DNA from: Cognatishimia activa
GTDB taxonomy: Bacteria; Pseudomonadota; Alphaproteobacteria; Rhodobacterales; Rhodobacteraceae
Assembly (NCBI RefSeq): GCF_026016445.1
Contig: NZ_CP096147.1
Coordinates: forward strand, 3,074,501-3,138,500
Direction of reading: 5' to 3'
DNA: 64,000 nucleotides
The notes under the pieces were generated by a model, which saw nothing but the letters and a program-made list of their open reading frames with translations, was not told the origin of the DNA and did no database searches. Numbering within the stretch: position 1 is the first letter of the stretch; every line of letters starts with the position of its first letter. The position numbers and the translations under genes are program-made. Of this stretch, positions 25,452 to 34,793 are shown in pieces.

Positions 25452-27593
25452 TTAGTCTTCTTTCTTTTCTTTCTTCTCAGGAACGACTTCTTCGCCGGTT
25501 TCCTGATCAACCACTTTCATGGAGAGGCGAACTTTACCGCGATCATCAAAGCCCAGCAGTTTCACCTTCACTTCCTGACCTTCTTTCAGAACGTCAGATG
25601 GGTGGTTCAGGCGGCGGTTTTCGATCTGGGACACGTGCACCAGACCATCGCGTTTGCCAAAGAAGTTCACGAAAGCACCGAAGTCGACGATCTTCACAAC
25701 TTTACCGGTGTAGATCGCGCCTTCTTCTGGCTCTGCCACGATCGCGTGGATCATGTCGTAAGCTTTCTGGATGGACTCACCGTTCGGGGAAGCGATCTTG
25801 ATCACACCTTCGTCGTTGATATCGACCTTCGCGCCGGACACTTCCACGATCTCACGGATCACCTTACCGCCAGAGCCGATCACTTCACGGATCTTGTCGG
25901 TTGGGATGTTCATGGTTTCGATGCGTGGAGCGTGGACGGAGAACTCAGACGCGCCAGACAGCGCTTTGTTCATCTCACCCAGGATGTGCATCCGGCCGTC
26001 TTTCGCCTGCGCCAGTGCCTTTTCCATGATTTCAGGTGTGATGCCTGCAACCTTGATGTCCATCTGCAAAGAGGTGATGCCGTTTTCGGTACCTGCCACT
26101 TTGAAGTCCATGTCGCCAAGGTGGTCTTCGTCACCCAGGATGTCGGTCAAGATCGCGTAGGAGCCATCGTCTTCCAAGATCAGACCCATCGCAACGCCAG
26201 CCACCGCAGATTTCAGCGGTACGCCCGCGTCCATCATGGAGAGGGAGCCACCACAAACGGATGCCATAGAGGACGAACCGTTGGATTCGGTGATCTCAGA
26301 CACAACGCGGATGGTGTATGGGAAGTCAGTTGCCGCTGGCAGAACCGCCTGCAGCGCGCGCCATGCCAGTTTACCGTGACCGATTTCACGACGACCTGGG
26401 GAACCAACGCGGCCAACTTCACCAACAGAGTATGGAGGGAAGTTATAGTGCAGCAGGAAGTTGCTGCGGAAGTTGCCGTGTAGCGCGTCGATGATTTGCT
26501 CATCGTCGCCAGTGCCCAGAGTGGTCACAACCAGACCTTGGGTTTCACCACGCGTAAACAGCGCAGAACCGTGGGTCCGTGGCAACAGGCCAACTTGGCT
26601 TTCGATTGCGCGAACGGTTGTTGTGTCACGACCGTCGATACGTTTGCCGCCTTTGACAACGTCACCACGCAGGATGCCCGCTTCGAGCTTCTTCATCGCG
26701 GAACCAAGGTTCGCGTCTTCCAGTTGCTCTTCGGTCAGAGCTGCTTTGATCGCTTCACGTGCTGCTGCAACGGCAGCTGTACGCTCTTGCTTGTCGGTGA
26801 TCGCGAAGGCTGCGCGCATCTGCTCTTCACCGGCTGCGGAAACCGCTGCGGAGAGTTCAGAGAACTCTGGTGGTTGGAAGTCAAACGGCTCTTTGGCGCA
26901 TTCTTCTGCCAGGTCGATGATCAGATCGATGACCGGCTGGATCGCTTCGTGTGCAAACTTCACCGCACCCAGCATCTCTGCTTCGGTCAGTTCGTATGCT
27001 TCGGATTCCACCATCATAACGGCATCTTTGGTACCCGCGACAACCAGATCCAGACGCTGGTCTGGGTTGTTACGCAGGTCCTGCATGTCGTCGACTTGTG
27101 GGTTCAGGATGTATTCGCCGTCTTCAAAGCCAACGCGTGCCGCACCAATTGGGCCCATGAATGGCGCGCCAGAGATTGTCAGCGCTGCGGAAGCCGCGAT
27201 CATTGCCACCATGTCTGGGTCGTTGACCAGATCGTGTGACAGAACGGTACACATAACGAGAACTTCGTTTTTGAAGCCGTCAACGAACAGCGGGCGGATC
27301 GGACGGTCGATCAGACGGGCTGTCAGTGTTTCTTTTTCGGTTGGGCGCGCTTCGCGCTTGAAGAAGCCGCCTGGTACTTTACCGGCCGCGTAGTATTTTT
27401 CTTGGTAGTGCACGGTCAGTGGGAAAAAGTCCTGACCTGGTTTTGGTGCCTTTGCGAAGGTCACGTTGGCCATAACGCTTGTTTCGCCCAAAGTGGCGAT
27501 CACTGTGCCATCTGCCTGACGGGCAACTTTACCCGTTTCCAGCGTGAGGGTTTCTTCCCCCCACTGCATCGATTTCTTTGTTTCTGTGAACAT
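25452..27593 (-). CDS. pnp: Polyribonucleotide nucleotidyltransferase (PNPase)
   Basis: 713 aa from the second of two adjacent ATGs, which has AGGA 7 nt upstream. Two RNase PH cores, an all-alpha linker around 230-310, a KH domain ([18 protein letters not shown], about 555-615) and an S1 domain ([20 protein letters not shown], about 620-690). It degrades RNA 3' to 5' with phosphate and works in the degradosome. The 170-nt leader can form GC-rich hairpins (CCCGG/CCGGG, GGTGGC/GCCACC), consistent with the RNase III/PNPase autoregulation known in E. coli. The usual partner rpsO lies 4 kb upstream. Confidence 0.97.
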   Translation of the reverse strand: MFTETKKSMQWGEETLTLETGKVARQADGTVIATLGETSVMANVTFAKAPKPGQDFFPLTVHYQEKYYAAGKVPGGFFKREARPTEKETLTARLIDRPIRPLFVDGFKNEVLVMCTVLSHDLVNDPDMVAMIAASAALTISGAPFMGPIGAARVGFEDGEYILNPQVDDMQDLRNNPDQRLDLVVAGTKDAVMMVESEAYELTEAEMLGAVKFAHEAIQPVIDLIIDLAEECAKEPFDFQPPEFSELSAAVSAAGEEQMRAAFAITDKQERTAAVAAAREAIKAALTEEQLEDANLGSAMKKLEAGILRGDVVKGGKRIDGRDTTTVRAIESQVGLLPRTHGSALFTRGETQGLVVTTLGTGDDEQIIDALHGNFRSNFLLHYNFPPYSVGEVGRVGSPGRREIGHGKLAWRALQAVLPAATDFPYTIRVVSEITESNGSSSMASVCGGSLSMMDAGVPLKSAVAGVAMGLILEDDGSYAILTDILGDEDHLGDMDFKVAGTENGITSLQMDIKVAGITPEIMEKALAQAKDGRMHILGEMNKALSGASEFSVHAPRIETMNIPTDKIREVIGSGGKVIREIVEVSGAKVDINDEGVIKIASPNGESIQKAYDMIHAIVAEPEEGAIYTGKVVKIVDFGAFVNFFGKRDGLVHVSQIENRRLNHPSDVLKEGQEVKVKLLGFDDRGKVRLSMKVVDQETGEEVVPEKKEKKED

Positions 27594-27768
27594 CATCGTA
27601 TCCTAATTGGGAGCACTCCCGGCCCTCCGGGTCTCCCGTTTACATGGTGGCCCCATTGCCACCGACCTCATCTATCTTTCTTTCGCGTGCCGAGGCCTCT
27701 GCACTCGTCTCAGATAACAAGCGCCATACAGTAGAATTGGCTGAATGGGAAGGGATATAGGGGTCGCC

Positions 27769-28098
27769 CTATGGGGAGCGATATGAGGCCTCGGCGAAAA
27801 CCTCGCCGATGGTGGAAAGGGCTGTTGCCCTGATTTTATAGAAGACCCAGTTTTTGATTTTCTTGGAACTGACCAGCCCCGCTGATTCCAAGGTACGCAT
27901 GTGACTTGTCACCGTAGGCTGGCTAAGGCCCGTCTTGTCGGTGATAAAACCAACGCAGACTCCGTCATCAACCAGATCGCCGTCGCGTTGAGGGGGGAAA
28001 TGCGCGGTTGGGTCCAGAAGCCATTCGATAATCTGGGCGCGATGTGGATTCGACACGGCGCGCAGCATCGGCAAGGCATCTGAGATTGTCTTTGTCAT
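27769..28098 (-). CDS. ArsR-family transcriptional regulator
   Basis: 109 aa. Winged helix-turn-helix with RAVSNPHRAQIIEWLL, GLSQPTVTSHMRTLESAGLV and KIKNWVFYKI. It has a single Cys (in DGVCVGF) and no clear metal-ligand pair, so it probably senses a metabolite rather than a metal. It is divergent from the PLP decarboxylase across a 57-nt gap with a palindrome overlapping its own start, the classic layout for autorepression and control of the neighbour. Confidence 0.88.
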   Translation of the reverse strand: MTKTISDALPMLRAVSNPHRAQIIEWLLDPTAHFPPQRDGDLVDDGVCVGFITDKTGLSQPTVTSHMRTLESAGLVSSKKIKNWVFYKIRATALSTIGEVFAEASYRSP

Positions 28099-28115
28099 AT
28101 AGGGAATTTCCTATA
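28098..28115. promoter_or_regulatory. Putative ArsR operator
   Basis: TATAGGGAATTTCCTATA is a near-perfect 18-bp palindrome that touches the arsR start codon and covers its AGGAAA ribosome site. A direct repeat ATATAGATT at 28113-28121 and 28129-28137 follows on the decarboxylase side. Confidence 0.6.
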
Positions 28116-28155
28116 TAGATTGTTTTCAATATAGATTCGCTATTGGGACAATGCC

Positions 28156-29505
28156 ATGAATGAACTCGATTTGCTACAGGAAGCAGACCGTCTCGCGCGC
28201 GCCTACACAGCAAGTATTGAAGAAAGGGACGCCTTTCCAAACGAAGAAGCAATTGCGACATTATCAGACCTTGATGAGCCTCTAAGCGATTCTGGTCAGT
28301 CTGCCCTCAGCACGTTGAACGTGATGAATGCTGTTGCTGGGGAGGCCACTGCTGCTTCTAACGGGCCGCGCTACTTCGGCTTTGTGCTCGGAGCGAGCCT
28401 GCCGGTGGCCGCAGCCGCCGATCGCTTGGCATTGGCATGGGACCAATGCGCCTCAAGTTCAGACAGCGCGCCGGGCGTGCACGCACTGGAGCAACAGGCC
28501 GCTCGTTGGGTGTTGGATATACTTCAATTGCCCCAACAATCCGCAGTGGCTTTTGGAACATCCGCAACCGCTTGTGGCCTGAGCTGTATCGCAGCAGCAC
28601 GGGCGGAGCTTTTGGCGCGCAAAGGGTGGAGTCTCGTTGAAAATGGCTTGAACGGCGCACCAAATATTCGTGTTGTGGTGTCCGAAGTTACCCATGTGAC
28701 GGTTAAGAAATCGCTGCAAATACTGGGGTTTGGCTGGAGCAATGTTGAGAAAGCCGAAACCGATCCACAAGGGCGCATCATTCCCGAGAAACTGCCGAAG
28801 CTGGACGACCAGACGATCCTGATCCTGCAAGCGGGTGAAGTGAATACCGGTGAATTTGATCCCTTCGTTCCATTAGTCCAAATGGCGCGCGACGCTGGCG
28901 CGTGGGTGCATGTTGATGGGGCCTTTGGTCTTTGGGCGCGCAGTACACCCCAATTGGGGCATCTGACGGATGGTATTGACGGTGCTGACAGCTGGACAAC
29001 AGATGGCCACAAGTGGCTAAACACGCCATATGACAGTGCCATGGCCATCTGCCGTGATCCGCAAGCTTTGGCGCGGGTAATGAATAGCGACGCAGTCTAT
29101 TCCAACGCTTCGGCGGATTCGCAAAAGAACCTGACGCTTGAGTTTTCACGCAAAGCACGTGGCGTGTCTGTTTGGGCGGCTCTCAGAACTCTAGGACGCG
29201 ATGGTGTTGCCAAGATGGTTGAAAAACATCACGAGCAGGCGAACCAAGTCGCAGAACGCCTTCGCGCTCTGGGCTTTGATGTCTTAAATCGGGTCGTTTT
29301 GAACCAAGTGCTTGTGCGTGGAAAGGATGATGAAGCGACAAAACGCGTTGTTCAGACTGCGCAGGCTTCAGGCCGGGTTTGGTTTGGCGCCACAGTCTGG
29401 GAGGGAAGACCGGCTTTTCGCATAAGCCTCTCGAGCTTCAGAACCGAAGAGCGCCATATTGAAGAGTTGATTGACGTGCTTGCCCAAATTGGACCGACGG
29501 GCTGA
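28156..29505 (+). CDS. Group II PLP-dependent decarboxylase-like enzyme
   Basis: 449 aa. Fold-type I PLP enzyme of the glutamate/aromatic amino-acid decarboxylase group: SNGPRYFGFVLGAS (substrate loop), GTSATACGLSCIAAARAELL (phosphate grip), WVHVDGAFGLWARS (Asp to pyridine N) and the Schiff-base Lys286 in TTDGHKWLNTPYD. Distant bacterial homologues are called aspartate aminotransferase family or tyrosine decarboxylase. The substrate is unknown. It is divergent from an ArsR repressor and convergent with a PNPOx-like flavoprotein gene whose stop lies 2 nt away. Confidence 0.85.
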   Translation: MNELDLLQEADRLARAYTASIEERDAFPNEEAIATLSDLDEPLSDSGQSALSTLNVMNAVAGEATAASNGPRYFGFVLGASLPVAAAADRLALAWDQCASSSDSAPGVHALEQQAARWVLDILQLPQQSAVAFGTSATACGLSCIAAARAELLARKGWSLVENGLNGAPNIRVVVSEVTHVTVKKSLQILGFGWSNVEKAETDPQGRIIPEKLPKLDDQTILILQAGEVNTGEFDPFVPLVQMARDAGAWVHVDGAFGLWARSTPQLGHLTDGIDGADSWTTDGHKWLNTPYDSAMAICRDPQALARVMNSDAVYSNASADSQKNLTLEFSRKARGVSVWAALRTLGRDGVAKMVEKHHEQANQVAERLRALGFDVLNRVVLNQVLVRGKDDEATKRVVQTAQASGRVWFGATVWEGRPAFRISLSSFRTEERHIEELIDVLAQIGPTG

Positions 29506-29506
29506 T

Positions 29507-30127
29507 TTAGGCTTCACCCACTCCAAGCTCAGCGAGCCGGGCGCGGAGTTGTTCGTTTTCCTTTTGCAGATCGTCTAATCCGCGTGCCAGTAAGGTTTCA
29601 ACAACCGGTTTGGTGAACATCTGTGGGATGTATTTTGGGCAATTCCAATCCATTGCGACGACATCAATGACCAAAAGGCGTTCCGCCGGTTTGCCCGTTG
29701 GATCGAGCTGTTTCACTAAGGCTGGATCAGCCTCTTCCAGTGACTTCAGCGTCGCGTGACCTTGCAGTTTCAATCTAGCCCTTTGCATATAGTCCATCAA
29801 AAACAGAGAGACGCGATCATCTGTCTTGAGGTGACCCATTGTGATGAACTGCCGATTTCCTTTGTAGTCGAGACAGGCAATTTGGCTGGGTCCTGTGACA
29901 TTCAAAAACCCCTGTGGCCCACCGCGATGTTGCACATATGGCCAGCCGTCGGGGCTAGTGCTGGCAATGTAGAAACTCTCGCGTGACTGAATGAATGCCA
30001 CATCTTGTGGCTCAAACCCGTCTTGGGTCCGATGCCGATAGCCGGCCTGATATTTGTCGTAGCTACCGTCTTTCTTTTGAAGGTCAGAAACGGCTTCTGA
30101 AAACATCATTTCAGCATAGTTTTTCAT
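29507..30127 (-). CDS. Pyridoxamine 5'-phosphate oxidase-like flavoprotein
   Basis: 206 aa from the ATG of MKNYAEMMFSEAV; an open stretch upstream to 30193 is not supported. Split-barrel flavin fold: FIQSRESFYIASTSPDGWPYVQHRGG, then FITMGHLKTDDRVSLFLMDY. It ends in a short coiled coil (LLARGLDDLQKENEQLRARLAEL). It is not PdxH: the conserved RxxLLK/ substrate residues are not seen. Likely an FMN or F420-like reductase with unknown substrate. It lies 78 nt downstream of the MFS gene on the same strand. Confidence 0.85.
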   Translation of the reverse strand: MKNYAEMMFSEAVSDLQKKDGSYDKYQAGYRHRTQDGFEPQDVAFIQSRESFYIASTSPDGWPYVQHRGGPQGFLNVTGPSQIACLDYKGNRQFITMGHLKTDDRVSLFLMDYMQRARLKLQGHATLKSLEEADPALVKQLDPTGKPAERLLVIDVVAMDWNCPKYIPQMFTKPVVETLLARGLDDLQKENEQLRARLAELGVGEA

Positions 30128-30205
30128 GATCGCACTCGCTTGCCTTGGGTTCCCTAATAAAATCATCGAAGGCGCCCAATGCAATGGTCTCACAGCAATG
30201 TGTAA

Positions 30206-31402
30206 CTAAGCTCTGACCGCTCGGCCATCTGTGAGGAAAAGTAGCGCGCCGGAGAGCACTGCAATGACCGCCCCGATCCAAGCCGTCCCCTGGTAGTCGG
30301 TGATTACCCCTGCGGCAGCAAAGGTTGCCGACGCGATTAAAATGCCGCCGAAATGCGTGACTGCGACAAGCGATGATCCCGCTCCGGGGCGATCTGTGAC
30401 CAAATCTTGCACATATCCAACTGTCACTGAAAGCAAGATGCCCGCGCCGAACCCGGCAGGAAGAATAAGCCACCAAGCCGCGGACATTCCGGTCTGCAGT
30501 GGCAACATGAACAGAAAACTTGCGTAGATCACACAGCCGAAGAGCAAAACCGCGCTGCGTGTGAAGTGTTTCAAGATCAAAGCAATTCCAATCATCACAG
30601 GGGCCTCGACCAAAGCAACACCTCCGGCAAACCAGCCAACATCGGCTTCAGTTCCATTGATATTATTGAGGATCAAAAGCCCAAGCAGAATGTTGTTTAA
30701 ACCGTTTACGCCGATGATGAATGCGGTCAGCGTCACTCGGATCAAAATCGATTGCCGCGTCAACTCACGCAGGGCTTCAAAGAAGCTGATGCCAGACTTT
30801 TCTTCCAAGGATGACTGATCCCTGGGCCAAAGGCGAACCACCAATAGAAGGACAATTGAATTGATCACCATTGCGACACCATACACGGCGATAAGCTCCA
30901 TCCCTGCAGACACAGCCACGGCGAGCAGGGGCGGTGTCAGCCCAAAGGCACCCGCAAACGAAGCGCGCACCATGGAGAGGCTGACATCTTTGTTTAGCCT
31001 TTCATTATTTTTAGCCGCGAGACTGGCCATCGCGAAATATTGCGTGAACGTGGTCGAGGAAATTGGAAAGAGCACCATATGGGCCAGCATGAACGTGGCC
31101 TTTGCGGGCAAGAAAAAGACACTGGCGGCGGCGAAGACGCCAACGACATTGCAAATGGCAAGGATGTCTCTGTAGCGCCCGGTTTGGTCGGTGTATATCC
31201 CTACAGCGACCGAGGCTGAAACGCTGATCAATGCCCCGATGCTGGTAATCAGCGCATAGGTGCCTTTGGAATATCCAAGGTATTCAATCCCAATCACGGA
31301 TTGAAACGGGACGATCGAAGCAACCGCGATCCCCATGAGGGTGATACACATGAAAGACAGCCGCAGAAGCGGGTCGCGCAGAGATTCTGTAATCGTTTTC
31401 AT
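30206..31402 (-). CDS. MFS transporter (sugar-efflux SET-like)
   Basis: 398 aa with twelve predicted membrane helices. YTDQTGRYRDIL after helix 2 is the MFS loop motif. Overall look is closest to SetA-type sugar efflux proteins (12 TM, short loops), but the substrate is unproven. It is the first gene of a probable two-gene unit with the PNPOx-like gene and may export the product or toxic substrate of that block. Confidence 0.82.
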   Translation of the reverse strand: MKTITESLRDPLLRLSFMCITLMGIAVASIVPFQSVIGIEYLGYSKGTYALITSIGALISVSASVAVGIYTDQTGRYRDILAICNVVGVFAAASVFFLPAKATFMLAHMVLFPISSTTFTQYFAMASLAAKNNERLNKDVSLSMVRASFAGAFGLTPPLLAVAVSAGMELIAVYGVAMVINSIVLLLVVRLWPRDQSSLEEKSGISFFEALRELTRQSILIRVTLTAFIIGVNGLNNILLGLLILNNINGTEADVGWFAGGVALVEAPVMIGIALILKHFTRSAVLLFGCVIYASFLFMLPLQTGMSAAWWLILPAGFGAGILLSVTVGYVQDLVTDRPGAGSSLVAVTHFGGILIASATFAAAGVITDYQGTAWIGAVIAVLSGALLFLTDGRAVRA

Positions 31403-31490
31403 CGCGTTCCAACCCTAGGGCGCGCGGCGCTTTTTGACCACCGAGGAATGACCGGTCGACGCATCTGTTTATTGAAAAGGCAGATACACA

Positions 31491-31524
31491 ACAAAAAACA
31501 CCCGCTCGATTGAGCGGGTGTTTC
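31491..31524 (-). terminator. Rho-independent terminator of rpsO
   Basis: Read on the minus strand, AACACCCGCTC and GAGCGGGTGTT pair over 11 bp with a short loop, then run into TTTTTT. It lies 23 nt after the rpsO stop. Confidence 0.9.
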
Positions 31525-31546
31525 TTTGTGTCGGAATGTGAATTCC

Positions 31547-31816
31547 TTAGCGACGCAGGCCCAGACGCTTGATCAGGTCAGCGTAACGCGCTTCGTCTTT
31601 GCCCTTCAGGTAGTCCAGCAGCTTACGGCGCTGAGCAACCATTTTCAGAAGACCACGGCGGCCGTGGTTGTCTTTTTTGTGGGTTTTGAAGTGCTCTGTC
31701 AGGGTCGCAATGCGGGAAGACAGGATCGCAACTTGAACCTCAGGGGAACCAGTGTCGCCCTCCTTGGTTGCGAATTCTTTCATCACGCGGTTTTTTTCTT
31801 CAACAGTAATCGACAT
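31547..31816 (-). CDS. rpsO: 30S ribosomal protein S15
   Basis: 89 aa, exact family length. [22 protein letters not shown] and [20 protein letters not shown] are the S15 signatures that contact 16S rRNA helices 20-22. It has its own terminator. In most proteobacteria it lies between truB and pnp; here both neighbours are separated from it by accessory genes. Confidence 0.98.
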   Translation of the reverse strand: MSITVEEKNRVMKEFATKEGDTGSPEVQVAILSSRIATLTEHFKTHKKDNHGRRGLLKMVAQRRKLLDYLKGKDEARYADLIKRLGLRR

Positions 31817-31934
31817 CGGGGTCTCCTAGTCTAAAGGGTTACGGGCACAAGCCGGGATGTCGTCCAGCAGGGTCCATGGAGTACCCGTGATTCCACTCGG
31901 TTCCACAGGCAGATGCGGGCGTATAAGCATAAAT

Positions 31935-32849
31935 TTATTGGATTGAAAGCAAATTTTCGATTTCGCTGTTGTCTGCTTCCAAGATTGTCAGCGCATCGAT
32001 ACCTAATGACCCCGCATTATGAACAGAAGCCAGTGTGATGCCGTCCACCTGCACCAATCCAACCGAAGGATCCTCTTCATCGGTCACGAGATCAACCACA
32101 CCTTCGTGTGTGTCAGGCAGGATAACAACGATATCATCGGAAGCAGGATCAAAGTCGAGCCATTCTGGTGGGTGATCCCCAATGGACCATAGGCCAAAGA
32201 CACCGATGTCAGCGCCTTCTCCACCTGTCAGAATATCACCATTTCCAGCGATCATGACGTCATCTCCGGTACCCCCATTGAGGAAGTCCGCACTGTCTTG
32301 ATCGGCCCCGCTATCATCCAAAACAGTACCATCGAGGATATCATCGCCTTCGAAGCCAGAAAGCGTATCTGCGCCCAAGCCGCCTTTTAGGCTATCGGCC
32401 CCATGCCTTCCGGCGAGCCAGTCTGCACCTGTACCCCCATCGAGAGTATCGTCTCCGGTGCCACCAATAAGACTGTCTTTCCCATCGCCTCCGCTAAGAT
32501 AATCATCTCCCAATCCTCCTGCCAGCATATCGCTACCTTCCTGGCCTAAAAGGATATCTTGTCCATCGCCACCTTCTAGTGTGTCTGCGCCCTGTCCACC
32601 TGCCAAGGTGTCTTCACCATCTTCCCCCAATATCCAGTCATTCCCATCGCCACCATCAATGCTATCATCGCCGCCATAGCCATTGATCTGGTCGTCGTCA
32701 CTTCCTCCCAAAAGCAAGTCATCATCAGGTGATCCTGACGTGATCTGCCCCGTGGGTTCTACGTCGTCATCGTCCTCTTCGTCAGATCCAAGCCCGACGA
32801 ATGCAGCCCCCAAAGCCATCACGCTCAGTATACTTGCGATTACCCACAT
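31935..32849 (-). CDS. Membrane-anchored RTX-type calcium-binding protein
   Basis: 304 aa. Residues 1-21 are one hydrophobic helix (MWVIASILSVMALGAAFVGL) followed by an acidic patch EEDDDD. Residues 39 to about 175 hold roughly fourteen nonapeptides of the GGxGxDxLx type (for example GGDGNDWIL, GGTGDDTLD) that fold as a Ca2+ beta-roll. The last 90 residues are non-repetitive. RTX proteins are usually exported by type I systems, but this one starts with a helix that could be a signal anchor, and no hlyB/hlyD genes are near. Function unknown. Confidence 0.82.
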   Translation of the reverse strand: MWVIASILSVMALGAAFVGLGSDEEDDDDVEPTGQITSGSPDDDLLLGGSDDDQINGYGGDDSIDGGDGNDWILGEDGEDTLAGGQGADTLEGGDGQDILLGQEGSDMLAGGLGDDYLSGGDGKDSLIGGTGDDTLDGGTGADWLAGRHGADSLKGGLGADTLSGFEGDDILDGTVLDDSGADQDSADFLNGGTGDDVMIAGNGDILTGGEGADIGVFGLWSIGDHPPEWLDFDPASDDIVVILPDTHEGVVDLVTDEEDPSVGLVQVDGITLASVHNAGSLGIDALTILEADNSEIENLLSIQ

Positions 32850-32934
32850 ACCACTCTCCCAAAGCCGAAAGATCGCAGTAGGCTAGGGGGAATGCGTAAA
32901 AGAACTCTCGTAGAAGAAGTTAATGCGGTCGTAT

Positions 32935-33201
32935 TTATTGCGACAATTCGATTTGTTTTGCGATCTGTGCTGCCCAATCACCGACGATGGGTAAGAATTC
33001 GAATTGGCTGACCCACCAGGCCAACAGCGACACTAGGAGAGTCGCGCCGAACACCGATCCAAGACCAAAAGCCAAGCCGCGCAGAAATTGAAATGTGATC
33101 AGCCGCCAAAAGGAGTTCTGAACGCGGATAAACCGGTGCTGGTTCAATCGCTCAACTTCGGTGGTTAGCTTTTGCAATGCCAGTTCGGTTTCCGTATTCA
33201 T
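32935..33201 (-). CDS. DUF5665 family small membrane protein
   Basis: 88 aa from the ATG preceded by AAGGAG at ideal spacing. The N-terminal 30 residues are helical and charged (ELALQKLTTEVERLNQHRFI), then FWRLITFQFLRGLAFGLGSVFGATLLVSLLAWWV forms one or two membrane helices. This is the DUF5665 pattern. No known role. It lies 10 nt after the DUF1643 gene and is probably in the truB transcript. Confidence 0.82.
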   Translation of the reverse strand: MNTETELALQKLTTEVERLNQHRFIRVQNSFWRLITFQFLRGLAFGLGSVFGATLLVSLLAWWVSQFEFLPIVGDWAAQIAKQIELSQ

Positions 33202-33211
33202 TTCAATCTCC

Positions 33212-33721
33212 TTACCTTTGCCAAAGCTCCGGTTTTTGCGCGTACGCCACATAAAGGGGATGCCGAGGGTGGCCGTCTTTTGTCAATCCAAATTGGTATA
33301 GCGTATGGCCGGATTGCCAGAGTCTATCTCGGATCATCGGTCCTTGATTGCGATGTGCACCATGCACGCCCCACGCAGCGAGAATTTGATCCGCCCAGTT
33401 GCAGGCGGCTAGCAAAACGGATGCGTTGCATGATCCCTCTGGCTCTGGATGCTTGCGCATTGCGTGAGGGTCGGTTTCGCGTAGTGCAAAGATATTTGTG
33501 GCCCGAAAGGCGCCAAACCCCAAAGCGCGAGCGCGCCTTTCGCAGCGTTCGATTGTTGGGTCGTTCTGTTCTTCCGTAGCCTTTGATGGGTTCAACATGA
33601 TGAACAAAAGCTTAGGTCTTTGCTCGTCCCAAACGCGGGTCAAGGCGTAGCGGTAGGTTTCGCACTCCGAGTAAACGGCTTCAGAGGCTGCATCGCCCTT
33701 TTGAAACCTGCGCGTAATCAT
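33212..33721 (-). CDS. DUF1643 domain protein
   Basis: 169 aa. DUF1643 hallmarks are [35 protein letters not shown] in parts, [12 protein letters not shown], and ILAAWGVHG. The family is widespread and uncharacterised; conserved Asn, Asp and Arg residues suggest an enzyme. The first codon overlaps the truB stop as ATGA, so translation is coupled to truB. A link to RNA is inferred from that coupling only. Confidence 0.85.
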   Translation of the reverse strand: MITRRFQKGDAASEAVYSECETYRYALTRVWDEQRPKLLFIMLNPSKATEEQNDPTIERCERRARALGFGAFRATNIFALRETDPHAMRKHPEPEGSCNASVLLAACNWADQILAAWGVHGAHRNQGPMIRDRLWQSGHTLYQFGLTKDGHPRHPLYVAYAQKPELWQR

Positions 33722-34635
33722 TGCGTGGCCGGAAGCACAAACACGCGGCTAGGGTGTAGTTCGCCCGCCTTGAAGGTTCCGATAGCCACTGGCCGCCCCT
33801 CAAAGCTTGCCCAGCATGTGTCGCCGTAGTCTAGGTCTGTCGCGATCACCATTCCTGGATTGCCGTTTCGCAATTTTGTGGCTGTTTCGGCAGAACAGGT
33901 CACCTCTGGGATATCATTCAGTCCAACAGTCAACGGGCGCAGAAGCACATCGATCTCAGGCGTCTTCGCCAGATCATCGATTTGGTCAAGTGTAATCGCA
34001 TCAGCAATATCAAACGGCCCAGACCAGATCCGGCGTAGCTCGCGCACATGACCAAAGCAGCCGAGACTTTCCCCAAGATCGCGTGCAATTGAGCGCACGT
34101 AGCCACCCTTGCCACAGGTGAGCTCTAGGAAAACGTGATCTTCGTCTTCGCGGTTCAGCATGATCAGGCTTTCCACCCACAAAGGACGTGCGGCAATTTC
34201 GATGTCTTCTCCGTCACGTGCCAACTTATATGCGCGCTGACCGTCAATTTTCACAGCTGAAAACTTGGGTGGAACTTGCTGTATGTCACCCACAAACTGT
34301 CCCAGCGCGGCTTTGATCTCATCATCTGAAGGACGCTGATCTGATTGGGCGATCACTTCACCTTCAGCGTCATCCGTGTTGGTTGCCTGCCCCAGGCGCG
34401 CGGTGAATTCATAACACTTCAAAGCGTCCGTGATGAATGGGATGGTCTTTGTCGCTTCGCCCAACGCCACCGCGAGAACGCCCGTCGCTTCAGGGTCCAG
34501 CGTACCCGCGTGTCCTGCTTTTTTGGCGCCAAAGGCCCAACGGACTTTGTTGACCACCGCAGTTGAGGTGATCCCAGCTGGTTTATCAATAATCAGCCAG
34601 CCCGAAATGTCGCGACCTTTACGTGAGCGCCCCAT
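33718..34635 (-). CDS. truB: tRNA pseudouridine(55) synthase TruB
   Basis: 305 aa from the ATG of [12 protein letters not shown]. Motif [14 protein letters not shown], the catalytic Asp in [14 protein letters not shown], and [13 protein letters not shown] are diagnostic. It makes pseudouridine-55 in the T loop of tRNAs. It belongs to the conserved rbfA-truB-rpsO-pnp set, here split by a DUF2233 gene upstream and three accessory genes downstream. Confidence 0.96.
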   Translation of the reverse strand: MGRSRKGRDISGWLIIDKPAGITSTAVVNKVRWAFGAKKAGHAGTLDPEATGVLAVALGEATKTIPFITDALKCYEFTARLGQATNTDDAEGEVIAQSDQRPSDDEIKAALGQFVGDIQQVPPKFSAVKIDGQRAYKLARDGEDIEIAARPLWVESLIMLNREDEDHVFLELTCGKGGYVRSIARDLGESLGCFGHVRELRRIWSGPFDIADAITLDQIDDLAKTPEIDVLLRPLTVGLNDIPEVTCSAETATKLRNGNPGMVIATDLDYGDTCWASFEGRPVAIGTFKAGELHPSRVFVLPATQ

Positions 34636-34793
34636 GCAGTCCTCTTGAGTTCTCAAAGCTTCGAGTTGCGCGGCCTATACAATGCCAAGGCTCAGGTCAA
34701 TTGGCCAAAGAAAACCTACGAGGCGATTCCGTCCGATCCTTGGATCAGACCGTGCCGGCGCATCCGCAAATGGTGCATGGGCGCGTGCATGCG

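Noticed and set aside
27757..27772. ATAGGG/CCCTAT hairpin at the arsR 3' end as a terminator
   Set aside because: 6-bp stem, no T-run, and it partly covers the stop codon; too weak to list as a feature.
34636..34793. Possible small gene in the gap between DUF2233 and truB
   Set aside because: Plus-strand frames of about 70 codons exist but run antisense into DUF2233, with no ribosome site or recognisable sequence; read as non-coding.
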